Shown here: in pieces, positions 37,230 through 45,505 of the stretch | Layout: each line of letters starts with the position of its first letter | Numbering within the stretch: position 1 is the stretch's first letter | Assembly (NCBI RefSeq): GCF_026241755.1 | Contig: NZ_JAPJDA010000022.1 | Coordinates: forward strand, 1 to 64,000 | DNA: 64,000 nucleotides | Source of the DNA: Salinimicrobium profundisediminis | GTDB lineage: Bacteria > Bacteroidota > Bacteroidia > Flavobacteriales > Flavobacteriaceae | Reading direction: 5' to 3' | Made by a program: the position numbers and the translations under genes | Notes under the pieces: model-generated | Told to the model about the DNA's origin: nothing | What the model saw: the letters and a program-made list of their open reading frames with translations, nothing else | Database searches by the model: none

Positions 37230-37457
37230 GATGCAATTTCCATGCATCTGAGAAATTCGGATAAACAGGATCATACAGCTGCTGCTTTTTAGGGACTTTC
37301 AGTGTAAAAAGTGTGTTTTTTGTCTCATTTTTCGCTTCGGAAGCTCTTTTTTTAATGCTTCAGCGATAAATAGATCTTCAGAAATAAATAGTAGGAAAGG
37401 GGATGTATTTCATCTGATTTTAAATGCCTTATTTTTATTTAATGGAGAAAGCCTTCC

Positions 37458-37476
37458 TCAAAAATGCCATTTTTGA
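37458..37476. repeat. Dispersed palindrome YCAAAAATGNCATTTTTGR
   Basis: TCAAAAATGCCATTTTTGA, an exact copy, 229 bp from the previous centre-to-centre on average spacing of intergenic copies. Confidence 0.7.
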
Positions 37477-37502
37477 CACTTTATATTCTTTGCTTTATAT
37501 AA

Positions 37503-37528
37503 AAAAAGCTGCTCAGGGGCAGCTTTTT
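37503..37528 (-). terminator. Terminator of the first acidic lipoprotein gene
   Basis: The stem AAAAAGCTGC/GCAGCTTTTT with a 6-base loop, read on the minus strand, ends in a T run and lies just after the stop at 37535. Confidence 0.75.
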
Positions 37529-37534
37529 AGGTAG

Positions 37535-37789
37535 TTATTCGGATCGTTCTACTGCTCCCGGTTCTTCCTGCTGAATGTGATCATCGGTTTCGTGAATCTC
37601 TTCATCGATCTCCTTTTTTACCTTTTCAGCACCTTTTTCTACTTCTTCGGCAGCACGCCTGGTTCCGTCTTCAATATCTTCACCAATGGCCTCTACAGCA
37701 TCTTTGGTTTTGTCTTGTGTAGATTCCCTGCAGGAGTAGGTCGTTAAGATTATCCCTGCCACTGCAAAGCTTAGAATTATTTTTTTCAT
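37535..37789 (-). CDS. Small acidic lipoprotein, paralogue 1
   Basis: From ATG 37789 the protein has 84 residues (a GTG two codons upstream is also possible). A lipoprotein signal MKKIILSFAVAGIILTTYSC is followed by RESTQDKTKDAVEAIGEDIEDG and a highly charged helical segment with AAEEVEKGAEKVKKEIDEEIHETDDHIQ. It strongly resembles the next gene in its SCRE-(S/T)-T start, EDIE-(D/S)-G segment and EEI-x-ETDD end. It is probably a membrane-anchored coiled-coil or amphipathic helix; the function is unknown. Confidence 0.8.
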   Translation of the reverse strand: MKKIILSFAVAGIILTTYSCRESTQDKTKDAVEAIGEDIEDGTRRAAEEVEKGAEKVKKEIDEEIHETDDHIQQEEPGAVERSE

Positions 37790-37808
37790 ACTCACTTATT
37801 CAAATTAA

Positions 37809-37943
37809 AAGAGGCTGTCTAAAAAGCTAGAATAAGGTCTTCCTGATTTTACTTCAGAATCTAATAAAATCTCATTCAAGATTTCAACAGAACCTGAAAA
37901 TATGCTCAGGTTGACACAAACACGGCTTTTTAGGCAGCCCCTT
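37809..37943 (-). terminator. Long structured 3' element after acidic lipoprotein 2 (GGCTGTCT family)
   Basis: Outer arms GAGGCTGTCTAAAAAGC (37811-37827) and GCTTTTTAGGCAGCC (37925-37939) are complementary with one mismatch and enclose about 97 bp. An inner hairpin AACCTGA/TCAGGTT lies at 37891-37912. Read on the minus strand the element ends AGACAGCCTCTTTTAATTT, like a terminator. A related element follows ppa. Confidence 0.5.
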
Positions 37944-37975
37944 AAAGTTTTAGAGAAAATCTCTAAAGAAAAAGT

Positions 37976-38215
37976 CTACTGAATATCGTCAGTTTCGTTA
38001 ATTTCTTCTTCAATTTCCTGCTCAGTCTGTTCTCCAGCCTGCTCTATTTCATCTCCTGCTTCTTCAAGACCAGACTCGATGTCTTCTCCTGTTTCTTCAA
38101 GATCAGTTTCTACTTCTTCCAAGTTATTTTCTACATTTTCTTCTGTAGTCTCTCTACAAGAGTAGATAGAAAGCGTAAATGCAGCTACAAGCAATCCTAA
38201 AAATAATTTTTTCAT
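37976..38215 (-). CDS. Small acidic lipoprotein, paralogue 2
   Basis: The 79-residue protein begins at ATG 38215 (MKKLFLGLLVAAFTLSIYSC, lipidated Cys at 20). The mature part is extremely acidic, with a heptad-like pattern ENNLEEVETDLEETGEDIES and GDEIEQAGEQTEQEIEEEIN. It ends ETDDIQ, like its paralogue ETDDHIQ. The longer open frame upstream to 38296 has no homology to the paralogue and is not used. The pair probably arose by tandem duplication; the function is unknown. Confidence 0.8.
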   Translation of the reverse strand: MKKLFLGLLVAAFTLSIYSCRETTEENVENNLEEVETDLEETGEDIESGLEEAGDEIEQAGEQTEQEIEEEINETDDIQ

Positions 38216-38311
38216 GTTAGTATGTTTAATTAGTTGGAACAAATTTAAACTATTTTTTATATATGCAAAACACACTTTCAATAAACTCCCGCTCATGGTG
38301 TTAAAGCGAGG

Positions 38312-39556
38312 TTATTTTTCTTTATTTTTTAAGAAATAATTATAAATTTTATTTGTGGCACCTTTGTTTTTTTCAATAAAAGCAACTGAATTTTCGCCGG
38401 ATTTCTCCCTGAAGTCCCTGTCATTAATGAGCTTATCAAGAATTTCATTCGCTTCGGCGCTGTTTTTTACTGAGAAGAGTCCCCCGGCTTCTTTAAGCTT
38501 TCCGGCTTCAGGAAATTTTTCAAAGTTTTGCCCAATGATCACCGGAACACCAAAAGCTGCGGGTTCGAGTATATTATGTAAACCGGTGTTGCCGGCCGCA
38601 CCTCCTACATAGGCAATGTGGGCATAACTGTAGATCTTCGTCAATAGGCCAACAGTATCAATGATCAATACATTGGCATCTTTTAAAGTTTTGCCTTCTT
38701 TTTCTGAAAACAGTATGGTGTCTGCCTCCAATTTTGACTGTAAACTCTTTATTTTTTCTGGTTTTATGGCGTGCGGGGCAATAATAACCTTCACCTTCTG
38801 ATGTTCCTTGTTTACAAAATCTATAATCAGGTCTTCGTCTTCGGGCCATGTACTTCCCGCGACTATGCAGAGGTGATCGTCTACAAACTCTTCCACAAAA
38901 TCCAGGTGATTGTCCTGCTGTAGTTGGGCGTACACTCTGTCAAAACGGGTGTCGCCGCTCACGCTGCAGTTCTCAAAGCCTATTTGCTGTAAGAGCTGTT
39001 TTGATCTTTCATTTTGAACAAAAAAGAATTCAAAAGCTTTAAGGTACTTCCGCATCCATTTTCCGTAGGGCTTAAAAAACACCTGATTTTCCCTGAAAGC
39101 ACCTGAAATTAATACACTTCTTAGATTTCGTTTTTTTTGCTCTTTTAAGAAGTTGGGCCAGAATTCATATTTGATGAACAGCGCCCAGTCGGGATGAACA
39201 ATATTCAGGAATTTTTCAGCATTTGCAGGGGTGTCAAGCGGGAGGTAGGTTACCACATGGGCTAGCGAATTTTTCTTCTTTACTTCAAAACCTGAAGGGG
39301 AGAAGAAGCTTAAAACGATCTTATGAGTCGGGAATAATTCTTTTAATTTGATAATAACCGGTACTGCCTGTTCATATTCTCCCAGAGAAGCGGCGTGAAT
39401 CCATATAGTTTTATCGGTGGGGGCAATTTGAGCAACCAGACTCTCAAAAAGGCCTTTTCTGCCCTGGCTAAACTTCCCAAGCTTTTCATTGTACCTGCCG
39501 GCCAGGGGAAGTAAGAAATCTGTAGCTTTAATTGCTATGTTATAGAGATAGTGCAA
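38312..39556 (-). CDS. waaA: 3-deoxy-D-manno-octulosonic acid (Kdo) transferase
   Basis: The 414-residue protein matches WaaA/KdtA (GT30): an N-terminal membrane-proximal helix, TIWIHAASLGEYEQAVPVI with the catalytic Glu, SFFSPSGFE, PLDTPANAEKFL and IKYEFWPNFL. The C-terminal nucleotide-sugar-binding region has VAGSTWPEDEDLII and AYVGGAAGNTGLHNILEPAAFGVPVIIG. It transfers Kdo from CMP-Kdo to lipid A precursor at the inner face of the inner membrane, indicating an LPS-bearing organism. It is divergent from the DegT-type aminotransferase. Confidence 0.95.
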   Translation of the reverse strand: MHYLYNIAIKATDFLLPLAGRYNEKLGKFSQGRKGLFESLVAQIAPTDKTIWIHAASLGEYEQAVPVIIKLKELFPTHKIVLSFFSPSGFEVKKKNSLAHVVTYLPLDTPANAEKFLNIVHPDWALFIKYEFWPNFLKEQKKRNLRSVLISGAFRENQVFFKPYGKWMRKYLKAFEFFFVQNERSKQLLQQIGFENCSVSGDTRFDRVYAQLQQDNHLDFVEEFVDDHLCIVAGSTWPEDEDLIIDFVNKEHQKVKVIIAPHAIKPEKIKSLQSKLEADTILFSEKEGKTLKDANVLIIDTVGLLTKIYSYAHIAYVGGAAGNTGLHNILEPAAFGVPVIIGQNFEKFPEAGKLKEAGGLFSVKNSAEANEILDKLINDRDFREKSGENSVAFIEKNKGATNKIYNYFLKNKEK

Positions 39557-39592
39557 ATGGGGTATTTTGAGTGCTAAATTAAGAAATTACCA

Positions 39593-39622
39593 TTGGGAAT
39601 ACTGGCATTCTTCGTATTTTCG
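39593..39622 (+). promoter_or_regulatory. Promoter for the DegT-type aminotransferase
   Basis: TTG at 39593-39595, a 19-base spacer and TATTTTCG at 39615-39622 (one mismatch to TAnnTTTG) precede the ATG by 18 bp. Confidence 0.5.
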
Positions 39623-39640
39623 TAAGCCTAACTTTTTAAG

Positions 39641-40774
39641 ATGAAAAAATTACAAATGGTTGACCTTAAGGGTCAATACGAGAAAATAAAAGACACAGTT
39701 ACTCAGTCAATGTTAGAAGTTATTGATACCACTGCATTTATCAATGGCCCCGAAGTTCATGCTTTTCAGAAAGAACTGGAAGAGTACCTGGATGTGAAAC
39801 ATGTGATTCCCTGTGCCAATGGTACAGATGCTTTGCAAATTGCCATGATGGGCCTTGGTTTAAAACCAGGTGATGAGGTGATTACTGCCGACTTTACTTT
39901 TGCGGCAACGGTAGAGGTCATTGCCTTGCTACAGCTTACGCCTGTACTTGTAGATGTGGAGCCAGATACCTTCAATATAAATCCCGAAGCCATCAAAAAA
40001 GCTATCACACCAAATACCAAAGCCATAGTGCCGGTGCACCTTTTTGGGCAGGCAGCAAATATGGATGAAATTATGGAAATTGCACAGGAACACGATCTTT
40101 ACGTGATTGAAGACAATGCCCAGGCTATAGGTGCAAATTATCACTTTAAAGACGGTGCAACAAAAAAGGCTGGTGCAATAGGTCATGTGGCATCCACGTC
40201 TTTTTTCCCTTCTAAGAATTTAGGATGTTACGGTGACGGAGGTGCTATTTTTACAAATGATGATAAGCTGGCCCACACTATTAGAGGGATTGTGAATCAC
40301 GGGATGTATGAACGTTACCATCACGATGTAGTAGGGGTGAACTCCAGGCTTGACAGTTTACAGGCTGCAGTATTGCGGGTGAAACTTCCTCAATTAGATC
40401 AATATAACAAGGCACGGCAGGAGGCTGCGCAAAAATATACCGCGGCTTTACAAAATGTAGAAGGGGTGACAGTCCCTTACACCGAAGGTGCTGCTGATAC
40501 ACATGTTTACCACCAGTACACCATAAAGATTGCGGACGGAAAAAGAGATGCTTTGGCTAAACACCTTTCAGAAAAGGGTATTCCCTTCGGGATTTATTAT
40601 CCTATCCCACTCCACAGCCAAAAGGCGTATAAAGATGACCGGTACAGGGAAGAAGATTTCACGGTGACCAATCAACTGGTAGAAGAGGTGATCTCACTGC
40701 CCATGCATACCGAATTGGATGATGAGCAAATTTCTTTTATTACAGAAACTATTGCTGATTTTCTAAAGAAGTAA
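39641..40774 (+). CDS. DegT/DnrJ/EryC1/StrS family sugar aminotransferase
   Basis: The 377-residue protein has the family order: MVDLKGQYEKIKDTV, AFINGPEVHAFQKELEEYL, CANGTDALQIAMMGLGLKPGDEVI, LFGQAANMDEI and VIEDNAQAIGA. The PLP lysine is in SFFPSKNLGCYGDGG (about residue 192), and NSRLDSLQAAVL follows. It transfers an amino group from glutamate to a nucleotide-linked ketosugar for surface polysaccharide or LPS. Similarity to the WbpE-like branch is my impression, but no partner dehydrogenase is adjacent, so the sugar is not fixed. It is followed by a strong terminator. Confidence 0.92.
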   Translation: MKKLQMVDLKGQYEKIKDTVTQSMLEVIDTTAFINGPEVHAFQKELEEYLDVKHVIPCANGTDALQIAMMGLGLKPGDEVITADFTFAATVEVIALLQLTPVLVDVEPDTFNINPEAIKKAITPNTKAIVPVHLFGQAANMDEIMEIAQEHDLYVIEDNAQAIGANYHFKDGATKKAGAIGHVASTSFFPSKNLGCYGDGGAIFTNDDKLAHTIRGIVNHGMYERYHHDVVGVNSRLDSLQAAVLRVKLPQLDQYNKARQEAAQKYTAALQNVEGVTVPYTEGAADTHVYHQYTIKIADGKRDALAKHLSEKGIPFGIYYPIPLHSQKAYKDDRYREEDFTVTNQLVEEVISLPMHTELDDEQISFITETIADFLKK

Positions 40775-40805
40775 TCTTTTTATAAGACTTTGGCCTTAGG
40801 GCAAC

Positions 40806-40837
40806 AAAAAACCCGGAGTTTTAGCTCCGGGTTTTTT
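40806..40837 (+). terminator. Terminator after the DegT-type aminotransferase gene
   Basis: The stem AAAAAACCCGGAG/CTCCGGGTTTTTT with a 6-base loop is a textbook intrinsic terminator, usable in both directions. Confidence 0.85.
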
Positions 40838-40877
40838 GTATCTATCTATAATATAAATTAGAAGATTCTTTGGTTAG

Positions 40878-40949
40878 CATTTCCAACCCGCAACCCGCAC
40901 CTTGCAACGTTTTATAACCCGCAACCTGCAACATTTCCAACCCGCAACT
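40878..40949. repeat. Short tandem CCCGCAACC-type repeat
   Basis: Copies of CAACCCGCAAC, CACCTTGCAAC, AACCCGCAACCTGCAAC and CAACCCGCAAC are strung together just after the fabD stop. This is a simple intergenic repeat type seen in Bacteroidota. Confidence 0.5.
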
Positions 40950-40950
40950 C

Positions 40951-41832
40951 CTATACTTCTGCAGATCTTACTTCCGCACTTCGGTCTATCTTCTTTACCA
41001 GTCCCTGTAATACTTTTCCCGGACCTACTTCAATGAATTCTGAAGCCCCGTCTTTGATCATATTCTGCACACTCTGTGTCCATTTTACAGGAGCCGTTAA
41101 CTGGAAGATCAGGTTTTTCTTGATTTCGGCACTATCGGTTACCGCAAAAGTCGAGACGTTTTGGTAGATAGGACAAACTGGTTTATGGAATTCAGTTTCT
41201 TCTATAGCTGCCGCCAGCTCCTCTCTTGCCGGTTCCATAAGGGGCGAATGAAAAGCTCCTCCCACAGGAAGGATCATGGCCCTTTTAGCACCTCTTTCCT
41301 TTAATTCTTCACAGGCTTTTTCTACCGCCAGCAGGTCTCCCGAGATTACCAGTTGCCCGGGGCAGTTGTAATTTGCAGCAACCACTGTACCTTTAATATC
41401 GGCACAAATCGCTTCTACCAGGTGGTCTTCAAGGCCCAAAACAGCAGCCATTGTAGATTCCTCCAGTTCACAGGCCTTTTGCATAGCCAGTGCTCTTTTG
41501 GAAACCAGTTTTAAGGCATCTTCAAACTTTAATGTTCCATTTGCAACCAGGGCCGAAAATTCTCCCAAAGAGTGCCCGGCAACCATATCTGGTTTAAAGG
41601 TATCGCCTAAAACCTTAGACAGGATTACCGAATGAAGAAATATTGCAGGCTGGGTCACTTTTGTCTTTTTAAGGTCTTCAGCGGTTCCTTCAAACATGGT
41701 TTGAGTTATAGAGAACCCCAGAATATCATTGGCTTTTTCAAAAAGTTCTTTCGCTAGAGGGGACTTCTCGTAGAGATCCTGTCCCATTCCTGTGAATTGG
41801 GCTCCCTGTCCCGGAAATACGTATGCTTTCAT
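40951..41832 (-). CDS. fabD: Malonyl-CoA--ACP transacylase
   Basis: The 293-residue protein begins MKAYVFPGQGAQFTGMG and has the nucleophile Ser88 in VAGHSLGEFSALV. The substrate Arg/His segments and the final GPGKVLQGLVKKI are also present. It moves malonyl groups from CoA to acyl carrier protein to feed fatty acid synthesis. The C-terminal tail carries a short repeat RSAEVRSAEV, encoded by repeated sequence near the stop. It is apparently monocistronic; the PNPOx-like gene upstream has its own terminator. Confidence 0.95.
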   Translation of the reverse strand: MKAYVFPGQGAQFTGMGQDLYEKSPLAKELFEKANDILGFSITQTMFEGTAEDLKKTKVTQPAIFLHSVILSKVLGDTFKPDMVAGHSLGEFSALVANGTLKFEDALKLVSKRALAMQKACELEESTMAAVLGLEDHLVEAICADIKGTVVAANYNCPGQLVISGDLLAVEKACEELKERGAKRAMILPVGGAFHSPLMEPAREELAAAIEETEFHKPVCPIYQNVSTFAVTDSAEIKKNLIFQLTAPVKWTQSVQNMIKDGASEFIEVGPGKVLQGLVKKIDRSAEVRSAEV

Positions 41833-41871
41833 AACTTTAGTGATTAGGCTGCAAAATTAAGAAAATAAAAA

Positions 41872-41899
41872 AATCCCTACAGCAAAGCCGTAAGGGATT
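41872..41899 (-). terminator. Terminator of the PNPOx-like gene
   Basis: AATCCCT/AGGGATT arms enclose a 14-base loop and are followed on the minus strand by a T-rich run (A run 41861-41873 on the plus strand). Confidence 0.65.
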
Positions 41900-41917
41900 C
41901 CTAATATGTTAATAGGT

Positions 41918-42418
41918 TTAGAGGTCTAATTTGCCTTTTTCACCCACATCCTGTTTCTCACCGGTTAAAGCTCCTATACCCATTTTAAAGAGGGTGACAT
42001 ATTTATTGGTTTTACTATCCCAAAAATATGCCTCTACAGGCTTTACCTTTATTGCCGTGAGGTTGGGGTCATCTACGCCGTCAAACCAATTGTCGGAAGT
42101 TGAACTGTAAAGATCTTCCAGTATTTTTTTGTCTTTGGTGATCTCTGCTTCTCCATAGAGGGTAACAAATTCGTTATCATCGGGGTCGCTGTATAAGAGA
42201 TGTACCTGTTCGTTGATCTGCAGGTTTTTATTGTGTTCACTATTACCTGCACTCACAAACCAGATATTTCCATTATCATCAATTTTTTTTGTCCTCATGG
42301 GAATGGCGTTGATTGGCCTTTTTTCGAGCCCAGTAACCATCATTGCTACCTTGATGTCGTCTACCAGTTCCCTTAGTTTTTTCCACGATTCTTCTTTATT
42401 TAGATTTTCTGTGCTCAT
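41918..42418 (-). CDS. Pyridoxamine 5'-phosphate oxidase family protein (general stress protein 26-like)
   Basis: The 166-residue protein is a split-barrel flavin-binding domain: KVAMMVTGLEKRPINAIPMRTKKID, NIWFVSAGNSEHNKNLQINEQVHLLY, FVTLYGEAEITKDKKI and the final KVKPVEAYFWDSKTNKYVTLFKMG. It resembles Bacillus general stress protein 26, which binds FMN or FAD, more than true PdxH. A role in oxidative or general stress is inference from family. It is monocistronic. Confidence 0.88.
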   Translation of the reverse strand: MSTENLNKEESWKKLRELVDDIKVAMMVTGLEKRPINAIPMRTKKIDDNGNIWFVSAGNSEHNKNLQINEQVHLLYSDPDDNEFVTLYGEAEITKDKKILEDLYSSTSDNWFDGVDDPNLTAIKVKPVEAYFWDSKTNKYVTLFKMGIGALTGEKQDVGEKGKLDL

Positions 42419-42509
42419 ATCTTATTTTAATTTAACTATTTAAATATAAAATAATTAGCGCCCTATGTGCACTAAAGAACTCCTAAAAGAAGAGCGCGGG
42501 CTGTTAAGA

Positions 42510-43370
42510 TTATGAAAAGCGACGGATTATTTCCTCAACCTGCGGAAGGTAACTGCGGCCAAAAATGTTGAGGTGCACCAGGAGATAATAAAATTGCCAA
42601 AGAGGGATTCTTTCTTCCCATCCCTGCTGAAGCGGAAAATGCTCATTATAAATATCAAATACTTCTGAAGGAAAACCACCAAACAGCTGCATCATGGCGA
42701 GATCCATTTCTCTTGGCCCGTAGCAAACAGCAGGATCTATAAGGCAGGGCAGGCCTTCTTCATTAGTAATGTAATTTCCACTCCATAGATCTCCGTGGAG
42801 CAGGGCAGGAGCTTCCTGCGGAATTTCTTCTGAAATATTCCTGTAAAATCCTGAAAGATCGCCCAGCGAAAAGCCTCTTTCTGAAGCCATCTTCACCTGC
42901 GGTTCCAACCGCTGATTTACATAAAAACCGGCTGCCGATTCTCGCGGCTCATTGTACTGCGGAAGACTTCCAATATAATTGGATGCCGCAAAGCCGAAGC
43001 TTTCAGCAGAAGTTTTATGAAGTTGGGAAAGCTGTTTCCCAAATACCTTCCAAAAATGCCCTTTTTGAGGCTCTTCTTTTTTGTATTCCAGTAGGAGGTA
43101 AGCCTTACCACCAACTTCCCCGAGACCAAAAACAGCCGGTACATCAAAAGCATTTTCCTGCTTCAGGGTTTCCAGTCCCTGTTTTTCGGCTGCGAACATT
43201 CCGGGGAATTTGTGGGCAGAGTTGACCTTCACCACTTTTTTTCCTTCCGAAGTATTTATAAGGTACACCTGGTTGATGCTGCCGCCGGCAAGGGAATCGA
43301 TACCTTTTACGGTAAAGCCATGGCTGCTTGCCAGTTCGTATATGACCTGTTGATTATTTGACACGCTCAT
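42510..43370 (-). CDS. Fructosamine kinase family protein
   Basis: From ATG 43370 (MSVSNNQQVIYEL) the protein has 286 residues; a start 12 codons upstream lies inside folA. Visible family features are GGSINQVYLINTSEGKKVVKVN, LLLEYKKEE, the catalytic loop LLHGDLWSGNYI (aminoglycoside kinase-like HGD) and CLIDPAVCYGPREMDLAMMQLFGG. Members phosphorylate ketoamine adducts on glycated proteins or amino acids for repair. It overlaps folA by 17 bp, so co-translation is likely. Confidence 0.92.
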   Translation of the reverse strand: MSVSNNQQVIYELASSHGFTVKGIDSLAGGSINQVYLINTSEGKKVVKVNSAHKFPGMFAAEKQGLETLKQENAFDVPAVFGLGEVGGKAYLLLEYKKEEPQKGHFWKVFGKQLSQLHKTSAESFGFAASNYIGSLPQYNEPRESAAGFYVNQRLEPQVKMASERGFSLGDLSGFYRNISEEIPQEAPALLHGDLWSGNYITNEEGLPCLIDPAVCYGPREMDLAMMQLFGGFPSEVFDIYNEHFPLQQGWEERIPLWQFYYLLVHLNIFGRSYLPQVEEIIRRFS

Positions 43371-43845
43371 AGGTGAGGTAGGTGAAAGCGTATTTGTGGC
43401 GCTCATCGGCAGGGTGTTCTTCTTTTGCTACCAGTTTCCAGTTCTTCTCATCAAAATCGGGAAAGTGGGTGTCGGCGTCAAAACTCCCGTGCACACGCGT
43501 GAGCTCAATGGCGTCAGCTTTATCCAGAGAAAGCTTATAGATCTCGCCCCCGCCAATCACAAAAGGTTGCGGATCATCTTTCGCTGCTTCGAGTGCTTTT
43601 TCGAGGGAATTTACCACAATGGTGCCTTCGGGATTGTAATCGTCCTTGCGGGTGATGATCACGTGGGTGCGATTGGGAAGCAATTGAGGAAATGTCTCAA
43701 ACGTCTTGCGTCCCATTATAATGTAGTGACCGGTAGTCAACTTTTTAAACCTCTTAAAATCGTCGGGCAGGTGCCACACCAGGTCTTTGTCTTTACCCAG
43801 TTCATTGTTCTCACCTGCAGCTGCAATCAAAGTAACTTTTCCCAT
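43354..43845 (-). CDS. folA: Dihydrofolate reductase
   Basis: The 163-residue protein is a standard bacterial DHFR: TLIAAAGENNELGKDKDLVWHLPDDFKRFKKLT with the active-site acidic residue in the LPDD loop, IIMGRKTFETFP, NRTHVIITR and PFVIGGGEIYKLSL. It reduces dihydrofolate with NADPH, regenerating the tetrahydrofolate consumed by ThyA (encoded at 49119-49943). It lies 2 bp after the 2TM gene and overlaps the fructosamine kinase gene. Confidence 0.96.
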   Translation of the reverse strand: MGKVTLIAAAGENNELGKDKDLVWHLPDDFKRFKKLTTGHYIIMGRKTFETFPQLLPNRTHVIITRKDDYNPEGTIVVNSLEKALEAAKDDPQPFVIGGGEIYKLSLDKADAIELTRVHGSFDADTHFPDFDEKNWKLVAKEEHPADERHKYAFTYLTYERVK

Positions 43846-43847
43846 TG

Positions 43848-44297
43848 TTAAGAATTTATTGGAGCATCAGGATCAATTGGTTTTTGGGTCGTGGGAGGAA
43901 TGTATGGTTCTCCTTTTGTAGGGAGGGGATAGTCTTTTTCCACTTTCTTCTGAAGTTCGGCAATTTTCTTTTGCTGCTTCGCCACCAGTCGGTCAATCTG
44001 CTCGTTTTCCCAGTCTTTTCCAAAAAATTTATTGGTGATAAACACGTTGAAAACATGAATAAGCAGTAGCAAAGCCCAGAAGATGATGGCCCACACAAAC
44101 CAGTCTATCCCAAAAGGATTAATGTTGCGGCCTATGTCAAAGATCACATTGAGCAGGATTAAAACCACCGATCCCAGTAGAAAGACTATAAAATGTTGGT
44201 ACAATCTTCTTTTTTGCCGAGCCCGCATTTGTGCCCTTTCAATAAGTCTGCGTTGCTCCGGATCTATTTTTGAAGCACTATTTTTTTCCAGCCCCAT
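43848..44297 (-). CDS. 2TM domain-containing protein
   Basis: From ATG 44297 (MGLEKNSASK) the protein has 149 residues. It consists of a basic N-terminal helix, two transmembrane helices (about residues 36-56 and 68-88) with FIVFLLGSVVLILLNVIF and WFVWAIIFWALLLLIHVF, then a KQQKKIAELQKKVEKD helix and a Pro-rich tail (GEPYIPPTTQKPIDPDAPI). This is the 2TM family of Bacteroidota membrane proteins, some of which are fused to or paired with LytTR regulators. Here it leads the folA operon; the role is unknown. Confidence 0.85.
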   Translation of the reverse strand: MGLEKNSASKIDPEQRRLIERAQMRARQKRRLYQHFIVFLLGSVVLILLNVIFDIGRNINPFGIDWFVWAIIFWALLLLIHVFNVFITNKFFGKDWENEQIDRLVAKQQKKIAELQKKVEKDYPLPTKGEPYIPPTTQKPIDPDAPINS

Positions 44298-44361
44298 ATT
44301 TAAACGTAATTTTAGAGATATTCTCAAATTTATTGATTTTACTACGGAATCTTCCTTGTTT

Positions 44362-45432
44362 ATGAAGAATTTTAAAAAACAGTTTCCTCTTTTAGAACAG
44401 TATACTTATCTCAATACTGCGGCTTCCGGTTTGTTGTCTGAAAATCTGCTGGAATTCAGGCAGGACCATGATCTCGACTTTCTCATTGGCGGCAGTTTAT
44501 TTCGTGATAAACGTGACGCTCTCTTTCTAAAAGTAAGAAAAGCGGTGGGAGATCTGTTTGGCTGTGCACCCAATCTGGTAGCGCTTACGCCAAACTTTTC
44601 CTTCGGATTTAATACGTTACTGGAAGGAATTGACCACAGCAAAAAGGTGCTTTTGCTCAAAAACGATTATCCGTCGGTAAATTGGGCTGTAGAATCGCGC
44701 GGGTTTGAGGTGTGTTATGCTGAAATTGATGAAAACCTTGAAGATAATATTGCTGAAGTAGTTTCCCGCGAAAAGCCTGATATTTTTGCTTTCAGCCTTG
44801 TGCAGTACATCAACGGAATTAAAATAGATCCCGATTTTCTTCTGAAGCTTAAGGAAGATAATCCCGGGCTTCTCCTTTTCGCCGATGGCACCCAATTTTG
44901 TGGTACCGAAAAATTCGATTTTGAAGCCTCGGCACTTGATGTACTTGGGGCCAGTGCTTATAAATGGCTTAATGCCGGGTACGGGAATGGATTTTTTCTC
45001 TTCAAAGAACATATGCAGGAAAAAGTACAGTCGGGAGAATTTGAGATCAAAGACCTGCAGGGAAAGAACAAGCCTCACAAAGGTAGTTTTATAGGGACTT
45101 TTGAACCAGGGCACCTTGATACTTTAAACTTCGGAAGCCTTAAAACCGCCATAGATCTTATAAAACAGGTGGGAATAGCAGAAATTGAAAACGGCATCAA
45201 AGAACTTGCTTCCGTTGCCAAGGCTAAACTCAGTGAAAAAGGAGTGCTGGAATCTGCAGTGGTTAACCGGGAACTGCATTCTTCGATCTTTAACATCAGG
45301 GGAGATGATAAATTGTTTCAGAAGCTACGTACCAACAGGATTATCTGCTCCCAACGAGGTGAGGGGATAAGGCTTAGTTTCCACTACTTCAATTCCGAAG
45401 AAGACCTGGAAAACCTGCTGAAGCAGTTATAA
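44362..45432 (+). CDS. Class V aminotransferase-fold protein
   Basis: From ATG 44362 (MKNFKKQFPLLEQYTYLNTAASG) the protein has 356 residues; the much longer open frame to 44083 runs through the divergent gene and is not used. Class V PLP features include YLNTAASGLLSENLL, LTPNFSFGFNTLLEGI, FADGTQFCGTEKFDF and the Lys in DVLGASAYKWLNAGYGNGF. The family includes cysteine desulfurases, kynureninases and others; I cannot assign the reaction. It is divergent from the 2TM-folA operon with a 64-bp gap. Confidence 0.88.
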   Translation: MKNFKKQFPLLEQYTYLNTAASGLLSENLLEFRQDHDLDFLIGGSLFRDKRDALFLKVRKAVGDLFGCAPNLVALTPNFSFGFNTLLEGIDHSKKVLLLKNDYPSVNWAVESRGFEVCYAEIDENLEDNIAEVVSREKPDIFAFSLVQYINGIKIDPDFLLKLKEDNPGLLLFADGTQFCGTEKFDFEASALDVLGASAYKWLNAGYGNGFFLFKEHMQEKVQSGEFEIKDLQGKNKPHKGSFIGTFEPGHLDTLNFGSLKTAIDLIKQVGIAEIENGIKELASVAKAKLSEKGVLESAVVNRELHSSIFNIRGDDKLFQKLRTNRIICSQRGEGIRLSFHYFNSEEDLENLLKQL

Positions 45433-45441
45433 AAAGGGTAT

Positions 45442-45460
45442 CCAAAAATGCCATTTTTGA
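45442..45460. repeat. Dispersed palindrome YCAAAAATGNCATTTTTGR after the class V aminotransferase gene
   Basis: CCAAAAATGCCATTTTTGA, an exact match, begins 10 bp after the stop codon. Confidence 0.7.
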
Positions 45461-45505
45461 AAGGTTTTATTTTGTCTTTTCCTTTACAATGATTGACGAT
45501 AATTT

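Larger units (their letters stand above)
37085..37534. other. 450-bp spacer with two dispersed palindromes
   Basis: No gene is supported. The spacer holds two copies of the dispersed palindrome (37211-37229 and 37458-37476) and the terminator of the leftward lipoprotein gene at its end. Confidence 0.5.

Noticed and set aside
37809-37943. Insertion sequence or MITE with terminal inverted repeats
   Set aside because: The arms could be TIRs, but no target-site duplication is evident and the same arms act as terminator-like ends at two other genes, so a 3' structured element is the simpler reading.
44083-44361. N-terminal extension of the class V aminotransferase
   Set aside because: It overlaps the divergent 2TM gene and lacks family character; the ATG at 44362 starts exactly at the conserved N-terminus.
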